Origin: Neofusicoccum parvum
Taxonomy: Eukaryota; Ascomycota; Dothideomycetes; Botryosphaeriales; Botryosphaeriaceae
NCBI GenBank assembly: GCA_020912385.1
Contig: CP087211.1
Span: 2,294,001 to 2,358,000, forward strand
DNA length: 64,000 nt
Reading direction: 5' to 3'
A model generated the notes under the pieces. It ran no database searches, was not told the origin of the DNA, and saw only the letters and a program-made list of their open reading frames with translations. Position numbers and translations under genes: made by a program. Within the stretch, counting starts at the first letter, position 1. Each line of letters starts with the position of its first letter. Positions 45,696 through 55,977 of the stretch are shown here, one piece after another.

Positions 45696-45950
45696 AGCGG
45701 TTTGCTGAGAGCGCTGTGAGCAGAGCAAAAATAGAATGTCAGATCCTAGTGACTAAAATCCAGTCCTTCCACGAGGCGAGACTGATGTTTAAGGCGTTTC
45801 ATCGGGAGGGTGGTGATCACCACAGTCGCTAGCTTTTAAGTGTGATTACTCGTTTGGGACTAGGCGCGACGAGCCTCGAGAGTAATGAGACAACATCGAG
45901 CTATGGCGAAATCCCTTACGACACTAATGATTGGCTAACCTGGACACAAC

Positions 45951-47561
45951 TTGCACAGGGCAGCGGCGCGCAACCGTTGCCTTGAAGGCTTAGCGCAAGT
46001 GGGTTATGACTCTCACAGTCCCTCGGATACTCGTATTCTGCTCCGAAGTCCTGATCCCGAAGCCAATCCCTGCCGTCCGAAAAAGGAAGGAGTCGCGCCA
46101 AAAGCGACAGGGGCGCTGCTACCCTTTGCCAGACTTGGCACCACATCCGCTAAGCATTTTGACTTTTCATCATTCCACTACGGATACAGCTCGCTGCTGC
46201 AAGCACAGAGAAAGGACACCGCTAATATTACTGCTGCGTCTCTAAGCACCTACTGCACTCCACCTAACACGGCTCCCGGCAGTATCAATCCTTTCGCCGG
46301 TTTCACTGACGAAGACGGGTCCATCGCTACCGGCATCGGAAGTCGTAAAGTCGCCGATGCCAATGTCAAGCCTCCGGCCTCCATACCCATCGTCGATCTT
46401 GCGGGCGCGTTCTCGGACTCTTCTGAGGAACGAAGGAAGGTTGCAGGGAAGATTTACGGCGCATGCACCACCATAGGATTTTTCTACATCAAAAACCACG
46501 GCATCGAGCAGAACCTCATCAGCGCTTGCCAGAGGGCTGGATTGAGCTTCTTCCAGGATCTGACCCACGAGCAGAAGATGGAGTTTAGCATGGCCAAAAA
46601 CAAGACTGAGTACTACGGCTATGCCCCGAAAGCAATCCGGATGCCCGACGGCGCAATCAAAAGACGTTAGTTCAACTGTGAGAAAAGCACTTCTGAGTAG
46701 CGAATTGCTGACCGGCATCAACGGGCATGTACGAGACCATACACTGGGGCTACGAGTCAGCCCTTGATCCTGGTGTGACAGAAGATGCTGAAGCCAGTTA
46801 CAACTTCTGGCCTTCCGAGGAGACGATGCCGGGGTTTCGATCATTGATGGGACGGTACTACTCATCGATGATGACCCTCGCCCGTAGACTGCTCCGTCTT
46901 TTTGCTTTAGCACTGGACCTCGAGGAGAACTTCTTCGATAAATTCGCGAAGCACCCTGGCGTGATGCTCGCCCTGAACTACTACGAAGCTGCACAGCCCC
47001 AGAACCCGGAAGGCTCTGGAATCTTTGCGCACAGTGACCTGGAAGGTATGTACTGTATTTTCACGACTCAGTTCGCTGTTCGCTGAAAGTCCTTTAGTGT
47101 TTACCATCCTCTGCCAGGACGAGGTGAAATCGTTAGAAGTGCTCTCAAGCAATGGAGCCTGGCTCCCGGCCAATCCCGTTCCAGGTATGACAAGTTCTCT
47201 ACACCCGAATAGTTCATCCGATGGCTACAAATAATAACACAGGGATGAATTCCCCCTTGATGCAGGTCATTTCGTCGTGAATGTTGGTGACACGTTGAGT
47301 ATGTGGACGAACGACATCTTCCAATCAACCGTCCACCGCGCCTACAACAAGGACGGCCAGACACGCCTCTCCATACCCTTCTTCTTTGGCGTCGATCAGG
47401 ATGCTATGATAGAGCCCTTGCCCTCGTGTGTTTCAGCAAAAACCCCTGCCAAGTTTAACCGCGTTCAGATTGGGAGCTATCAAAAGGAGCGTTTGCACCT
47501 GCAATACCCTGAAGGCAAGCAAGAAAATGTCCCGAAATCAAACGTTGTCAAAGATATATGA
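45951..47561 (+). CDS. 2-oxoglutarate/Fe(II) dioxygenase, IPNS/ISP7-like; start and one splice site unresolved
   Basis: Resembles fungal isopenicillin-N-synthase-like dioxygenases. Pieces: open frame to 46665, then 46725-47045, 47098-47182 and 47266-47561. The N-terminal DIOX_N part starts near 46,254 (NTAPGSINPFAGFTDEDGS; IPIVDLAGAFSD; GACTTIGFFYIKNHGI). The core has the iron ligands in HSDLEVFTIL (His-x-Asp across intron 2) and STVHRAY, with the 2OG-binding Arg in TRLSIPFFFG. Two oddities: the first open frame begins after a stop at 45,936-45,938 and has no ATG before 46,578, inside the conserved domain; and intron 1 (GTTAGT donor, GCTGAC branch motif) should end just before 46,725 to keep frame, where the dinucleotide is GG, not AG. 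Introns 2 and 3 are normal. Either an upstream exon and a non-canonical acceptor are used, or the gene is decaying. Substrate unknown. Confidence 0.7.
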
Positions 47562-48132
47562 ACTATGGTTCCAGGCGAGGCCCGCGCATGATTGGTCGAG
47601 GTCGATAGATGAATTGTTGATTGCTCAGTTGTAGAGTATTCTTTGCCTTCTCATGTGAATTGAAGCATTCAGGGGGGGGGAGTACAAGAAGAATGGCGCG
47701 CGCCAGGGTTGTTTTTTTTTTTTAACGCAGAACGGGGAATGGTGGAGCTCTGCGTAGAATACACGAAGCAGCTGGGCTTCTTTCCACTCGTTCGCGTGAA
47801 ATACAGTCGTCGAACCCGTCTTTCCATTGTGCATGGGGTAGTTCACACGTTCTTGAAACTCTAAATGCAGTTTATTCACGTACATACACACGTGTAAGGG
47901 CACACCGCTCAGTGAAAAACCGAGTAAGCGTCCCCGCATTTCGCGCGTCCTTTCCGACTAGCGTTAAGCCAACGGATATGGCGGAAGATTTACCATAGAA
48001 GGAAGGTCTTAGCGAGTATCTATTCGTGCACTATTCTTATCATCCGTCGGTAGATAAATTCCAGGATCGCTCGCGATAATTGGATTCACTAGTCAGCCAG
48101 CTGGATCTCATAGATTTGCGCATACATGTACA
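47562..48132. promoter_or_regulatory. intergenic, promoter of the SDR gene with a GATA cluster
   Basis: 571 bp. A poly-T run lies near 47.71 kb. Close to the SDR start are three sites matching the HGATAR consensus of AreA-type factors: TTATCA at 48,037-48,042 (reverse strand), AGATAA at 48,052-48,057 and CGATAA near 48,074. Three within about 45 bp, ending ~55 bp from the start codon, suggest nitrogen control of the SDR. Confidence 0.45.
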
Positions 48133-49225
48133 ATGACCACCGTCCTTCCCCAACCGTCGGAGCAACATGTCCTGCAATCCTTTGGTCTGAAAGGCAAAGT
48201 TGCCGTTGTAACAGGTCAATGATCATCACTCTACCCTCATTGTCATCCGCCTCTTCTCTTTGTCGCCGCTAGCTAGGCAGAAGTTAGACTCACACCGCAA
48301 CGTTTACAGGAGGTTCGCGTGGGATCGGACTTGCAGTCAGCACGGCACTGGCGGAAGCCGGCGCCGACATCGCCATCATCTACCGCTCCACTGCCACGGC
48401 AGATTCGACCGCCAAGGCCATCGCCACCGCCAACAACGTCCGCGCTGCCGCCTACCAATGCGACGTTAGCTCTGCTGACGCTATCGACAATGTAATCGCG
48501 AGCATCCTGCAAGACTTCGGCCGGCTCGACATCCTCGTCGCCAACGCAGGCGTAGCAGACGAGTTCCCCGCCGAAGAGTGTACGCCGCAGCGGCTGAGTG
48601 AAACGATGCACGTCAACTTTGACGGAGCTTTCTGGTGCGCTAAAGCAGCGGCCAATGCGTGGAAAGAGAGAGGGCACTTTGGAAACATCATATTTACCAC
48701 GTCGATGAGTGCTATCGTAGTCAACGTGCCAGACAAACAGGCTGTTGTGAGTTCTTCGTCTCGTTCCACCTGTGGTGTTATATGGCGGTACAGCACCCAA
48801 GATTTCAAAGGATAACCAAGGACTGATAGCGCCATGCAGTACAACGCTTCGAAAGCAGGGTTGCTACACCTCGCCCGTAGCCTCTCGATAGAATGGTTGG
48901 GCATTTGTAGGGTCAATTGCATCAGCCCTGGCTACATCGCAACAGAGATGCTCGATACCGTTCCCCAGGAAACCCAGAACATATGGGTCGACTTGACACC
49001 GGCAAAACGGATGGGAGCGCCGTACGAGCTTAAAGGCGTAAGTGTTCCATCCGTATCATAATGTTCCATGACTTGGCAGTCGGAGGACGGGTGATCAACC
49101 GATTCTTGCGCCGTAACTAACCATGCAATATGTCCGCGCAGGCCTATGTCTTTTGTGCGTCTGACGCGTCAAGTTTTATGACCGGAGGGCATATCGTTAT
49201 CGATGGAGGCTATACTATTACCTAG
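48133..49225 (+). CDS. short-chain dehydrogenase/reductase, mannitol/L-xylulose/sorbose reductase type
   Basis: Exons 48133-48214, 48310-48746, 48840-49037 and 49142-49225 give 266 residues, the standard size of a classical SDR. Motifs: TGGSRGIG (cofactor loop, split by intron 1), LVANAG, catalytic Ser in FTTSMS, YNASK (Tyr-x3-Lys, across intron 2) and the C-terminal FMTGGHIVIDGGYTI. Overall closest, from memory of the family, to fungal NADP-dependent mannitol dehydrogenase/sorbose reductase (N-terminal LKGKVAVVTG; ELKGAYVFCASDASSFMTG), which interconverts ketoses and polyols in the cytosol. The true substrate cannot be read from sequence. The intron 1 donor is GTCAAT, weaker than usual; all other splice sites are ordinary. 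It appears intact, unlike several neighbours. Confidence 0.9.
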
Positions 49226-49996
49226 TGTTACATTGTAAGTCGCACAGCACGAACAGGGGGCTCAGAATGGGAAGGGTAGTAGACAGAAGAATCCCCAGGG
49301 GATTCTAATAGAACACGTTAGGCAATGGGGCAACAGGGCGTACGTCGTGAGATTTGCCACCGCCTCCCTAACAACCTCAGTCATAGCCACCAGAGATTAC
49401 GCAAGATATTGCTTGAACCTTCTTTCGGCAATCAAGATTGGCATCCACAGAATTGTGCATTTGAGTAAACATCAGATAGCTATCCTTCAAGAGAGAGGTG
49501 TAAATTCACCAATTGTTCTTCTTTCTGGTTCCGACCTCTCGTGTTCAACGGATTATAAGCCTAGTTGCTCACTAATTGATTGTTACGAATCCCAGGCCAC
49601 ACGGGCCTTGTGACCATAAGGCCGGAAAGCCCGCACGGGAAGAAGTGCCCGAAGGACCATGATTGCCCACGGCTAGCAGAGCCGCATGGTCAAAAGTCCT
49701 GCACGGGAAAACTAGGTACAAGGAACATAGCGTGTGTGGGTCCAGCATAGTAAGCTACGTTGTCTCCACTACGCTATTACATAAAGAGCAAGAGACACGC
49801 TGACCGCTAATTAAGAATAAGCCAGGATAATGCTCGGGAGATACTATTTACGGCTGGTTATAATGGTATCACACGATCACCTTCTATTGCGCTGTTGGCT
49901 ACTAAATCCTTCCTCTTTCATGCTTACCTTCTCGAACATTTGCCGTTTCTCGTACGATTTCATTATAAAGTATCAGGGCGCCATTGATTTCCAAAC
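49226..49996. other. intergenic with hairpin cluster
   Basis: 770 bp between the SDR and the acetyltransferase. No protein-coding frame is convincing. The central 49.60-49.78 kb holds an unusual set of inverted repeats, listed separately; the remainder is AT-richer and presumably includes the acetyltransferase promoter. Confidence 0.5.
49604..49776. repeat. cluster of inverted repeats / candidate structured RNA or element relic
   Basis: Four stem-forming pairs within 173 bp: GGCCTT (49,604-49,609) with AAGGCC (49,618-49,623); CGGG (49,636-49,639) with CCCG (49,648-49,651); GACCATG (49,655-49,661) with CATGGTC (49,685-49,691), stacking on CGGCT/AGCCG (49,670-49,674 / 49,680-49,684) around the loop AGCAG, a 12-bp helix with an 8-nt bulge; and TAGCGT (49,728-49,733) with ACGCTA (49,771-49,776). 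A GCACGGGAA motif occurs twice (near 49,633 and 49,701). It matches no RNA class that I know. Confidence 0.6.
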
Positions 49997-50868
49997 ATGT
50001 TATCCGATATCAACCATGCGGAAAATGTTGCAAAGATGGAGCGAGGCGAGTTGTACTACGCATTCACTCCTGAACTTGTTACGGCACGCAGACGTTGTGC
50101 CGAAGCGGTCAGTCGCCTCAACAACGCGGGTGAGCTCACACGACGCGAGATCGCCGAAATTTGGAAGGAGTAAGAATCCATTTCTCAATGATCCGTCTTA
50201 TTGGATTCTTGTAGCTTATGGTTATGATGTGAAACAGCATCACCAACGATGAAAAGGAGCTCCCACCGCCAGCCCCGACGCCCGAGGAAGAGGATTCCGT
50301 GCTGCACAACTATCCCTGGGTCGAACGGCCTATAGCTATCGACTACGGCTACAACATACGCGTTGGAAGCAACGTCTTCATCAACTTCAACTGCACCATC
50401 ATTGACACTTGCGTTGTCACTATTGGCTCCCGCACCCTGATTGGCCCCAACGTCAGCTTCTTCAGCGGTACGCACCCCATCGATCCCGATCTGCGCAATG
50501 GCACCAACGGACCTGAACTCGGCGGCAAGATTACCATCGGCGAGGACTGTTGGATTGCGGGCAATGTGATTATCCTGCCAGGTGTGAGCGTTGGCGACGG
50601 CTGCACTATTGGCGCAGGTAGTGTCGTTACCAAGGTAAGCCCTGCATGCGGTGCACGCGGTCTCTCTTGAAGAATTGAACTGAACCACTACCGTGCTCTC
50701 GGTCAAGCAATATGCGGAGGATTGGTGTTAACGGTGCTCAACCAGGATGTACCCGCTTATCACGTCGCTGCTGGCAACCCGGCCCGGGTGCTACGTAAGA
50801 TTGAGCGCAAGTTCAAGGCGGAACAGGAGGCAAAGACGGCTGGTGGCCGTGGTGGAGTCGAGGCGTGA
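49997..50868 (+). CDS. maltose/galactoside-type O-acetyltransferase
   Basis: Exons 49997-50169, 50238-50634 and 50746-50868 give about 230 residues. N-terminal maltose-acetyltransferase (Mac) helix region (MERGELYYAFTPELVTARRR), then a left-handed beta-helix of hexapeptide repeats (NIRVGSNVFINFNCTIIDTC, GSRTLIGPNVSFFSGTHPID, GKITIGEDCWIAGNVIILPG, VSVGDGCTIGAGSVVTKDVP) and the conserved AAGNPARVLRKI end. The His of GTHP is the expected catalytic base. It transfers acetyl from acetyl-CoA to a sugar or similar hydroxyl acceptor; the trimeric, cytosolic form is usual for the family. Gene appears intact. All introns (68 and 111 nt) have normal GT-AG ends and keep frame. Confidence 0.9.
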
Positions 50869-50948
50869 AAGGTTGAAAGAACATGAGCCTAATCGTTCAC
50901 TGATTCATGTCTTATTGCCTGACTTGATTAAGCTGTCTATGTAGTTAA

Positions 50949-50970
50949 ATATAGTTGATATCAACTATAT
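50949..50970. repeat. 22-bp perfect palindrome between convergent 3' ends
   Basis: Each half is an 11-mer, ATATAGTTGAT, meeting its exact complement with no spacer. It lies 80 bp after the acetyltransferase stop and 20 bp before the stop of the opposite-strand permease remnant, so it could act in 3'-end formation or be a repeat relic. The first 12 bases recur exactly at 58,106-58,117 in an AT-rich block. Confidence 0.9.
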
Positions 50971-50990
50971 GTAAACCATAAGAAATCCAT

Positions 50991-51677
50991 CTAAACCGTT
51001 TTAAGACTTTCGCCCAGGGCAAGTATAGTAGTATTACAGTGATCTCTTTCCACACCCTCGAGGACTGCGAAAATGCCATCAACGGGAGGTCCGGAGAAGG
51101 ACTTGCGCCCTCGGATTAAGTACCAGACAACACTGATACTAGCGAAGCCAACGAAAATGACGCTTGTGTAGTTCATGTTTTGAAGTGTAACAGGAAGCTG
51201 CACAGACATGCAGAAAAGGAGCACGGCAAGGATGACCCAGGCAACGGAGACAATGTTAGTCAGGTAGCCGAAGCGTCCGAGCGAGTACATTGAATGCTCG
51301 ACGAGTTTCCGGCCGCGAAGGAGAGAGATTAAGATGGGGAAACCAAAAAAACTTGAGAGGCAGATGCTTGTCGCTCCGGTGAAGCTGTTAAATGCTGCAG
51401 GAGAACCAAAATATATGATACCTGAAAGACGTATAACGGCAGCGGAAAGAAAGAATCCGTTCAGAGGAATTCCGTTGTGGAGGAAGTTGGCTTGGGGGAG
51501 GGAGAAGCGGGCTCCGCTGGCGGAGGGTTTTGGAGGTTTGTGGTTGAGGAAGGGGGACGAGGGATGGGGGAATGCGTAAGTGTCGATGATGGCGATGGAG
51601 ACGGTAGAGTTGGCGGGTGGGATGTTGAGGTTAGGAGGGGGTTTGGGGGGCGCGAGGAAGTCTTGTTCTGGAGGCAT
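50991..51677 (-). pseudogene. amino-acid/choline-type permease, C-terminal fragment
   Basis: An open frame of 228 codons whose last ~150 residues match the C-terminal third of fungal APC-family amino-acid/GABA/choline permeases: NGIPLNGFFLSAAVIRL, SGIIYFGSPAAFNSFTGAT, PILISLLRGRK, SLGRFGYLTNIVSVAWVI, PVTLQNMNYTSVIFVGF and IRGRKSFSGPPVDG. Intact members have about 500 residues and 12 helices; here only about the last four or five helices are present. The first ~75 residues are Pro/Ser-rich and do not resemble a permease. An upstream open stretch (near 51.73-51.80 kb) ending at a GTAAGC donor can be spliced in frame, but it also lacks permease sequence. I read this as a 5'-truncated remnant; a short expressed protein cannot be excluded. 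Confidence 0.7.
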
Positions 51678-52329
51678 GGCTGGGAAGACGGAGGAGACGG
51701 ATTTGAGACTGAGATGATCACACGCTCGCTTACGCCGCGATAATCAGGGTGGGGACGACGGTGGAGAGAACTCCAAGAGTGCTTTTTGGAATTGAAGTGA
51801 AAACAAACAAGCCGCCAGTCTTCCACCAATACCGGTCTAAGTAAACGCCAATGCCGACTAAATTCCCTTTTTTAAAAAGTTGCTTTTTCAAAAGAAGCCT
51901 CCGAGGTAGTTGGTAAGCGGCCCTGCGAAGTGAGGGGTTCGGTCGTGACGTCGACAGGAGCGGGACCCGCCCAAAGATGACGTGTCCGAATCCGTACGAC
52001 AGGCCGATCGCAGCGCGCGGGGAAGCTCAACTAGTTTTAGTCATCCCGTTAGCCAACCATCGAAGGTGCAAAGGCAGACCCTAGCATTAGCGAGTTCTCG
52101 AGAGTTGTCGACTGAACATACGGCGAGAGCAAGGTCAAAGAAAAATTATAGTCCACGTCGGTGACAGTTATGCGTAAACCATTCGTATTCCTGTGATTCG
52201 TGCGGCTCGTATTAACCATCGCAAGCCCAGACTGCTGACATTATGCCTTACCCATCCCATCGAATCGTGCCGCCAAAGAATGAACTGTCAAATACCCCAG
52301 GATATCGTGAATAGAACGGACGGACACAC
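51678..52329. other. intergenic, minus-strand upstream region of permease fragment
   Basis: About 650 bp. It includes the frame just upstream of the permease remnant (see that entry) and otherwise mixed sequence with no gene. Permease-like sequence was looked for here by eye and not found. Confidence 0.45.
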
Positions 52330-54141
52330 TTACGCCCCCTTTTGCAGGATCTCCTCTTCGTCCTTCTTGCTCAAAGCGCCCCTCTCCACCATGCCGGTCG
52401 CCTTGATCTCTCTCTCGTCTAGAATCTCGTCTCTTTCCCCGCCCCTTTCTTTCCTTCCACTCTTTTCTTTCAACACCGCGCGGTCCACCCATCCATCGCC
52501 CCGCAGCATGCCGAGACCCTTCCTCACAACCCCACCGTTCACAGCCTTGGGGTCCTTCTCGTACACGGCATTGATAACCGCCAAGCTTGTCACAAAGAGC
52601 AGCACGTCCCCATTCTTGATGCCGCGCCACCAACCCCGCTTAACGCCAACCTTCCAGAAGCTATCGATGCTCATGCGAGCAGAGTACAAGAAAGTAGTGC
52701 GGCCATTCTGGCGCTCCAGGAAAGCCCAGAGACCACCCAAGAAGCCGCCCAGGAAGAAGCGCTGCGTCGGCAGGAAACCCTTTGGCAGGTATTGCTGGAA
52801 CAGGCAGATGCTAGCCCAGCTAGTGCCAATGGCGCCGGTAGCGAACAAAGACATGCGGAGAATGGATTTGGCGAGGCGATTAAGCGCGGCAAAAGGCGCG
52901 TCAATGAAGGCCTTGTACCTGGCAAGCGAAAGGACGCCAAAAATGATGGTGAAGAAACGGGCCACCGCGGGGAAGGCCTGGATGAAGTAGGTAATATATG
53001 TACGGGCGCACGACGGGTCGTGCGGGTGAAGTAGAGCACATGACAGATTCTTGATTGCCGGATGGGCAGGCGAGGTAATTGGAGAAATGGCCGTCAGCGT
53101 GCGGGGAAGAGTCGACTTGTTCGGAAACATAATGGGAGAGACGAATGGACTAGAGCTGCGTTAGTTGGAGGAGTAGAAATTCGGGGTCAAGCAACTTACG
53201 GCCACCGCAGGCGCGCGACCTCGGCGAGATTGTCCACGATGGAGTAGGTGTCGGGCCACGGAACCTGGCCGGCATAGTAGCTGGGCTTAGTCTGAATGTA
53301 CTGCGGCGAGTTCTTGAGGATGAAGCGGCCGTAGGCGTCTGGGAAGCAGTCCCGGTCGAAGACAAAAGCATGCAGCAGCTGCCCGCACGACACAGGATAG
53401 AGCAGCCATGAGCCAAACCACCACGGGCGGTTCTTGAACAAGCCTCTGTCCTCCAGCGCATTGTAGACAAACTCCAGCGACCTTGAGAAGACGTAGATGG
53501 CGACGGTGATGCGCAGCTGATCGGCGGGGTAGACTCCGAGGAAGAAGCCTGAGAGACTTGCGCCAATGGCCGGGGCAAGCTTTGCCGTCAGGACGCGGGT
53601 TACGCGCGGGTTGCGGCGACGGAAGGGCTTGGCATTATCGGCGAGGACGCTTTCCCGGAGACGAATAAAGAATCGGTGGAGCACGCGATGGAAGAAGAGG
53701 ATCAGGCTGAGGGAGCTGGCGAGGCGCAGGTTGGGCGACTTCCAGAAAGGTGTCTTGGTTCTGGATGTGGCGCACAGGTTAGATGCTATATAAGGCAGAA
53801 GGGTGGAAGGCAGCGCACTGTACAGGCCTGCGCTTCGCAAGCAGGCGCGTGGAGATGAGCTCCCAGAGCTTTAGGGCGGCAAAGGAAGAGATGCCGAGTC
53901 GCAGCGAAGCGCGGATTGCAGCGGCATTGTAGTCGTCGGTGCTCTTGACAATGGCTTCGTAGCGGCGCGGCGGAGGGGCTCTCTGGCGTGCGGCGGGAGG
54001 AGCGCGTGAGATTAGGTACTGGTGGAGAAGCTTGTATTCGCGTGCGCTGAGCGTGTAGCGGAGCGCATTGCGCACGACCGGGTCGACTTTGTCGGGCTTG
54101 CCGGACGACGCGGACGACGAGGAGGATGCGACAGAGCTCAT
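52330..54141 (-). CDS. TMEM135-like multi-pass membrane protein
   Basis: Exons 54141-53819, 53760-53200 and 53149-52330 (minus strand; introns 58 and 50 nt, all in frame) give about 567 residues. Resembles the fungal branch of the TMEM135 family (peroxisome/mitochondria-linked membrane protein in animals). Features: Ser-rich N-terminus; the segment ALEDRGLFKNRPWWFGSWLL followed by PVSCGQLLHAFVFDRDCFP; and in exon 3 the characteristic FFLGGFLGGLWAFLERQNGR with GVKRGWWRGIKNGDVLLFV near the end of the last helices. Several hydrophobic helices lie in exons 2-3. The C-terminal ~60 residues are charged (Lys/Glu/Arg). Intron 1's donor is GTGCGC and its CTAAC branch motif is clear. Role in organelle dynamics is family-level knowledge only. 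Confidence 0.82.
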
Positions 54142-55461
54142 GGCGACGGCGCTCGCATGGCAGGCTCGCTCACAGCGTCAGGAGGAAGCGGGTGGTGTTG
54201 AAGGGCGTCGAGCGCTGGAGTGAGTTGTCAACATTCCGGGTCGGCCTGCAGCGCACCACGAGTCGCGTCGCTGACCTCGGTTCTTGCCCGAACCGGCAGC
54301 CAAGCGCTTGTGAATGTCCGCGAGATACCACGATCAGCGCTCGCCATGCTCCAAAGGTCATCTACGCCGCGATAATGTGTCGCCATATTGCGCATCCCAT
54401 CTCCGGCGAGCCCGCGAGCGCATGCGAAAAGGAGGCTCGAGACATATCACGTGCAGGCCGGGCAGGCGCTGGAGACACACCGGCGATAAGATAAGGAAGC
54501 AGCCATCGCACCGAAACGGCCGCGAAGATGCTCTCGCCTCGGCAGCGTCACCGTCCTGGAGCTTGTGCTCTGCAGCCTCGTGGCGGCTATTAATAAAGAT
54601 GGACGTCCGTCATTTCGCCAATGCAGCCCCCGCCCCGTGCCCGTGCCCGTCCCCGTCTCCATGCTGCGCCAGGCCCTGACTGCGGCTCCCCAGCCGTCCG
54701 GGTGAGCGCAGCGCAGCGCTACAGTCGGTGACGGGAAGCTAGCGCTGGCAATAACCGCTGCGGTGGCCGACCCGGCACCGGCACGGCGCTTGCCAGAGCC
54801 ACACTGCCACGGCTTGCCGGACTGGGTACTGCTTTGCGCGCCCACAGCCTCGCCCAAGCAGGCGCGAAGGATTCGACCGTGAAACCAGCGCGGTGGCCAT
54901 GCCCTCTCCCGCCGTTTGCGTTCCACTCGCCGCCGTCACCGCCCAGCTGCGGCTCCCGGCTGAGGTCATTCTCTGGCTCGCATCACGTCGATCGCGCGCC
55001 CGTGGCGGCGCTTTTCTATGAATACGGCCCGGGGCTGCAGCGCCCCGCTGCGATTGGGCGGTGGTGCCTGGATCGGGGGCGAGGGATCCTGAGTCTGGGG
55101 GCCGCAATTGCCCAACAGGGCCCGCTGAGCACTGCAGACAGCTGTGCTGCCTTGCATTGCCCCATCCACCTCAGTAGCTCGCCAGTGCCAGCTGGTCTTT
55201 GTCTGCCTATTTAGATTACCCCGTCCGCCGGTCACATCTCGTTTTCTTTCATCCCGCACCCGCAATCCTCCTCGGCCCCCACTGCGCACCAACGAGCTAG
55301 CTTGCGCCGCACAAATCTTATCTTAGTGTCATCATGGAAAAGCAATCCAACGGAGGTATGTCATTCGCGCCTTCCCCCAAGCACCTCTGCCATGCACCCC
55401 GCCTTGCACGAGCTCGACATCCCAATTGAATCCACCCCCCTGGCTTGGCGAAAGTGCGACC
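54142..55461. promoter_or_regulatory. divergent promoter region, with an upstream ORF
   Basis: 1.3 kb between the TMEM135-like gene (-) and the LITAF-like gene (+). GC-rich between ~54.5 and 55.1 kb. An ATG at 55,334 opens a 31-codon frame that stops at 55,427-55,429, 32 bp before the main start and in another frame: a probable upstream ORF. Splicing it onto the main frame would need a 26-nt intron, which is not credible. Confidence 0.5.
55334..55429 (+). promoter_or_regulatory. upstream ORF of the LITAF-like gene
   Basis: ATG at 55,334 (context ATCATGG) reads MEKQSNGG and on for 31 codons to a TGA. It contains a GTATGT donor-like site after the seventh codon, but no acceptor puts it in frame with the main protein. 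If transcribed as leader it would reduce translation of the main ORF. Confidence 0.45.
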
Positions 55462-55977
55462 ATGGTTACCGCGATGCCGGTGTATGAGGCTGAAAAGCCC
55501 ACCGCCCCCGTTGAGCATGCCGAGGCCCCGTCTGAGAAGCCAAATGCCGCAGCCGCACCGCCGCGAGCTGAAGAAAAGCCGGTCGAACAGGTGCCATCTG
55601 AACAGGTGCCATCTGAACGGCCATCTGCTGCCTCGGCGCAGCTCTCAGACGAAAAGATCCCCGTCGATGCTCAGCTGGCGCCGCTCCCAACCAGCACCCC
55701 GGCTTCGCCTGACCCCAAGACACCACTCACGCCGCACACTCCACTCACCGCGACCTCGGCCACACCTCCACCGCTAAGCGCCATTGACTCTTCGGACACT
55801 GACAAAATTGCCCTACCAACAGTCGCCATGGGTCAATATCCCACCGACCCTGCCCAGCAGCAGGCCGCTCCTGTCTACTCCGAGCACACCGGCTCCACCA
55901 GCCCTCAGCCGCAGTACCAGATCCAGCCCGACCATGCCTACTCCCAGACGCCCTACGACCAGAGCCAGTACTACGCC

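Noticed and set aside
55334..55461. ATG at 55,334 as the start of the LITAF-like protein
   Set aside because: It needs a frame change; the only acceptor giving the right phase would make a 26-nt intron. Treated as an upstream ORF.
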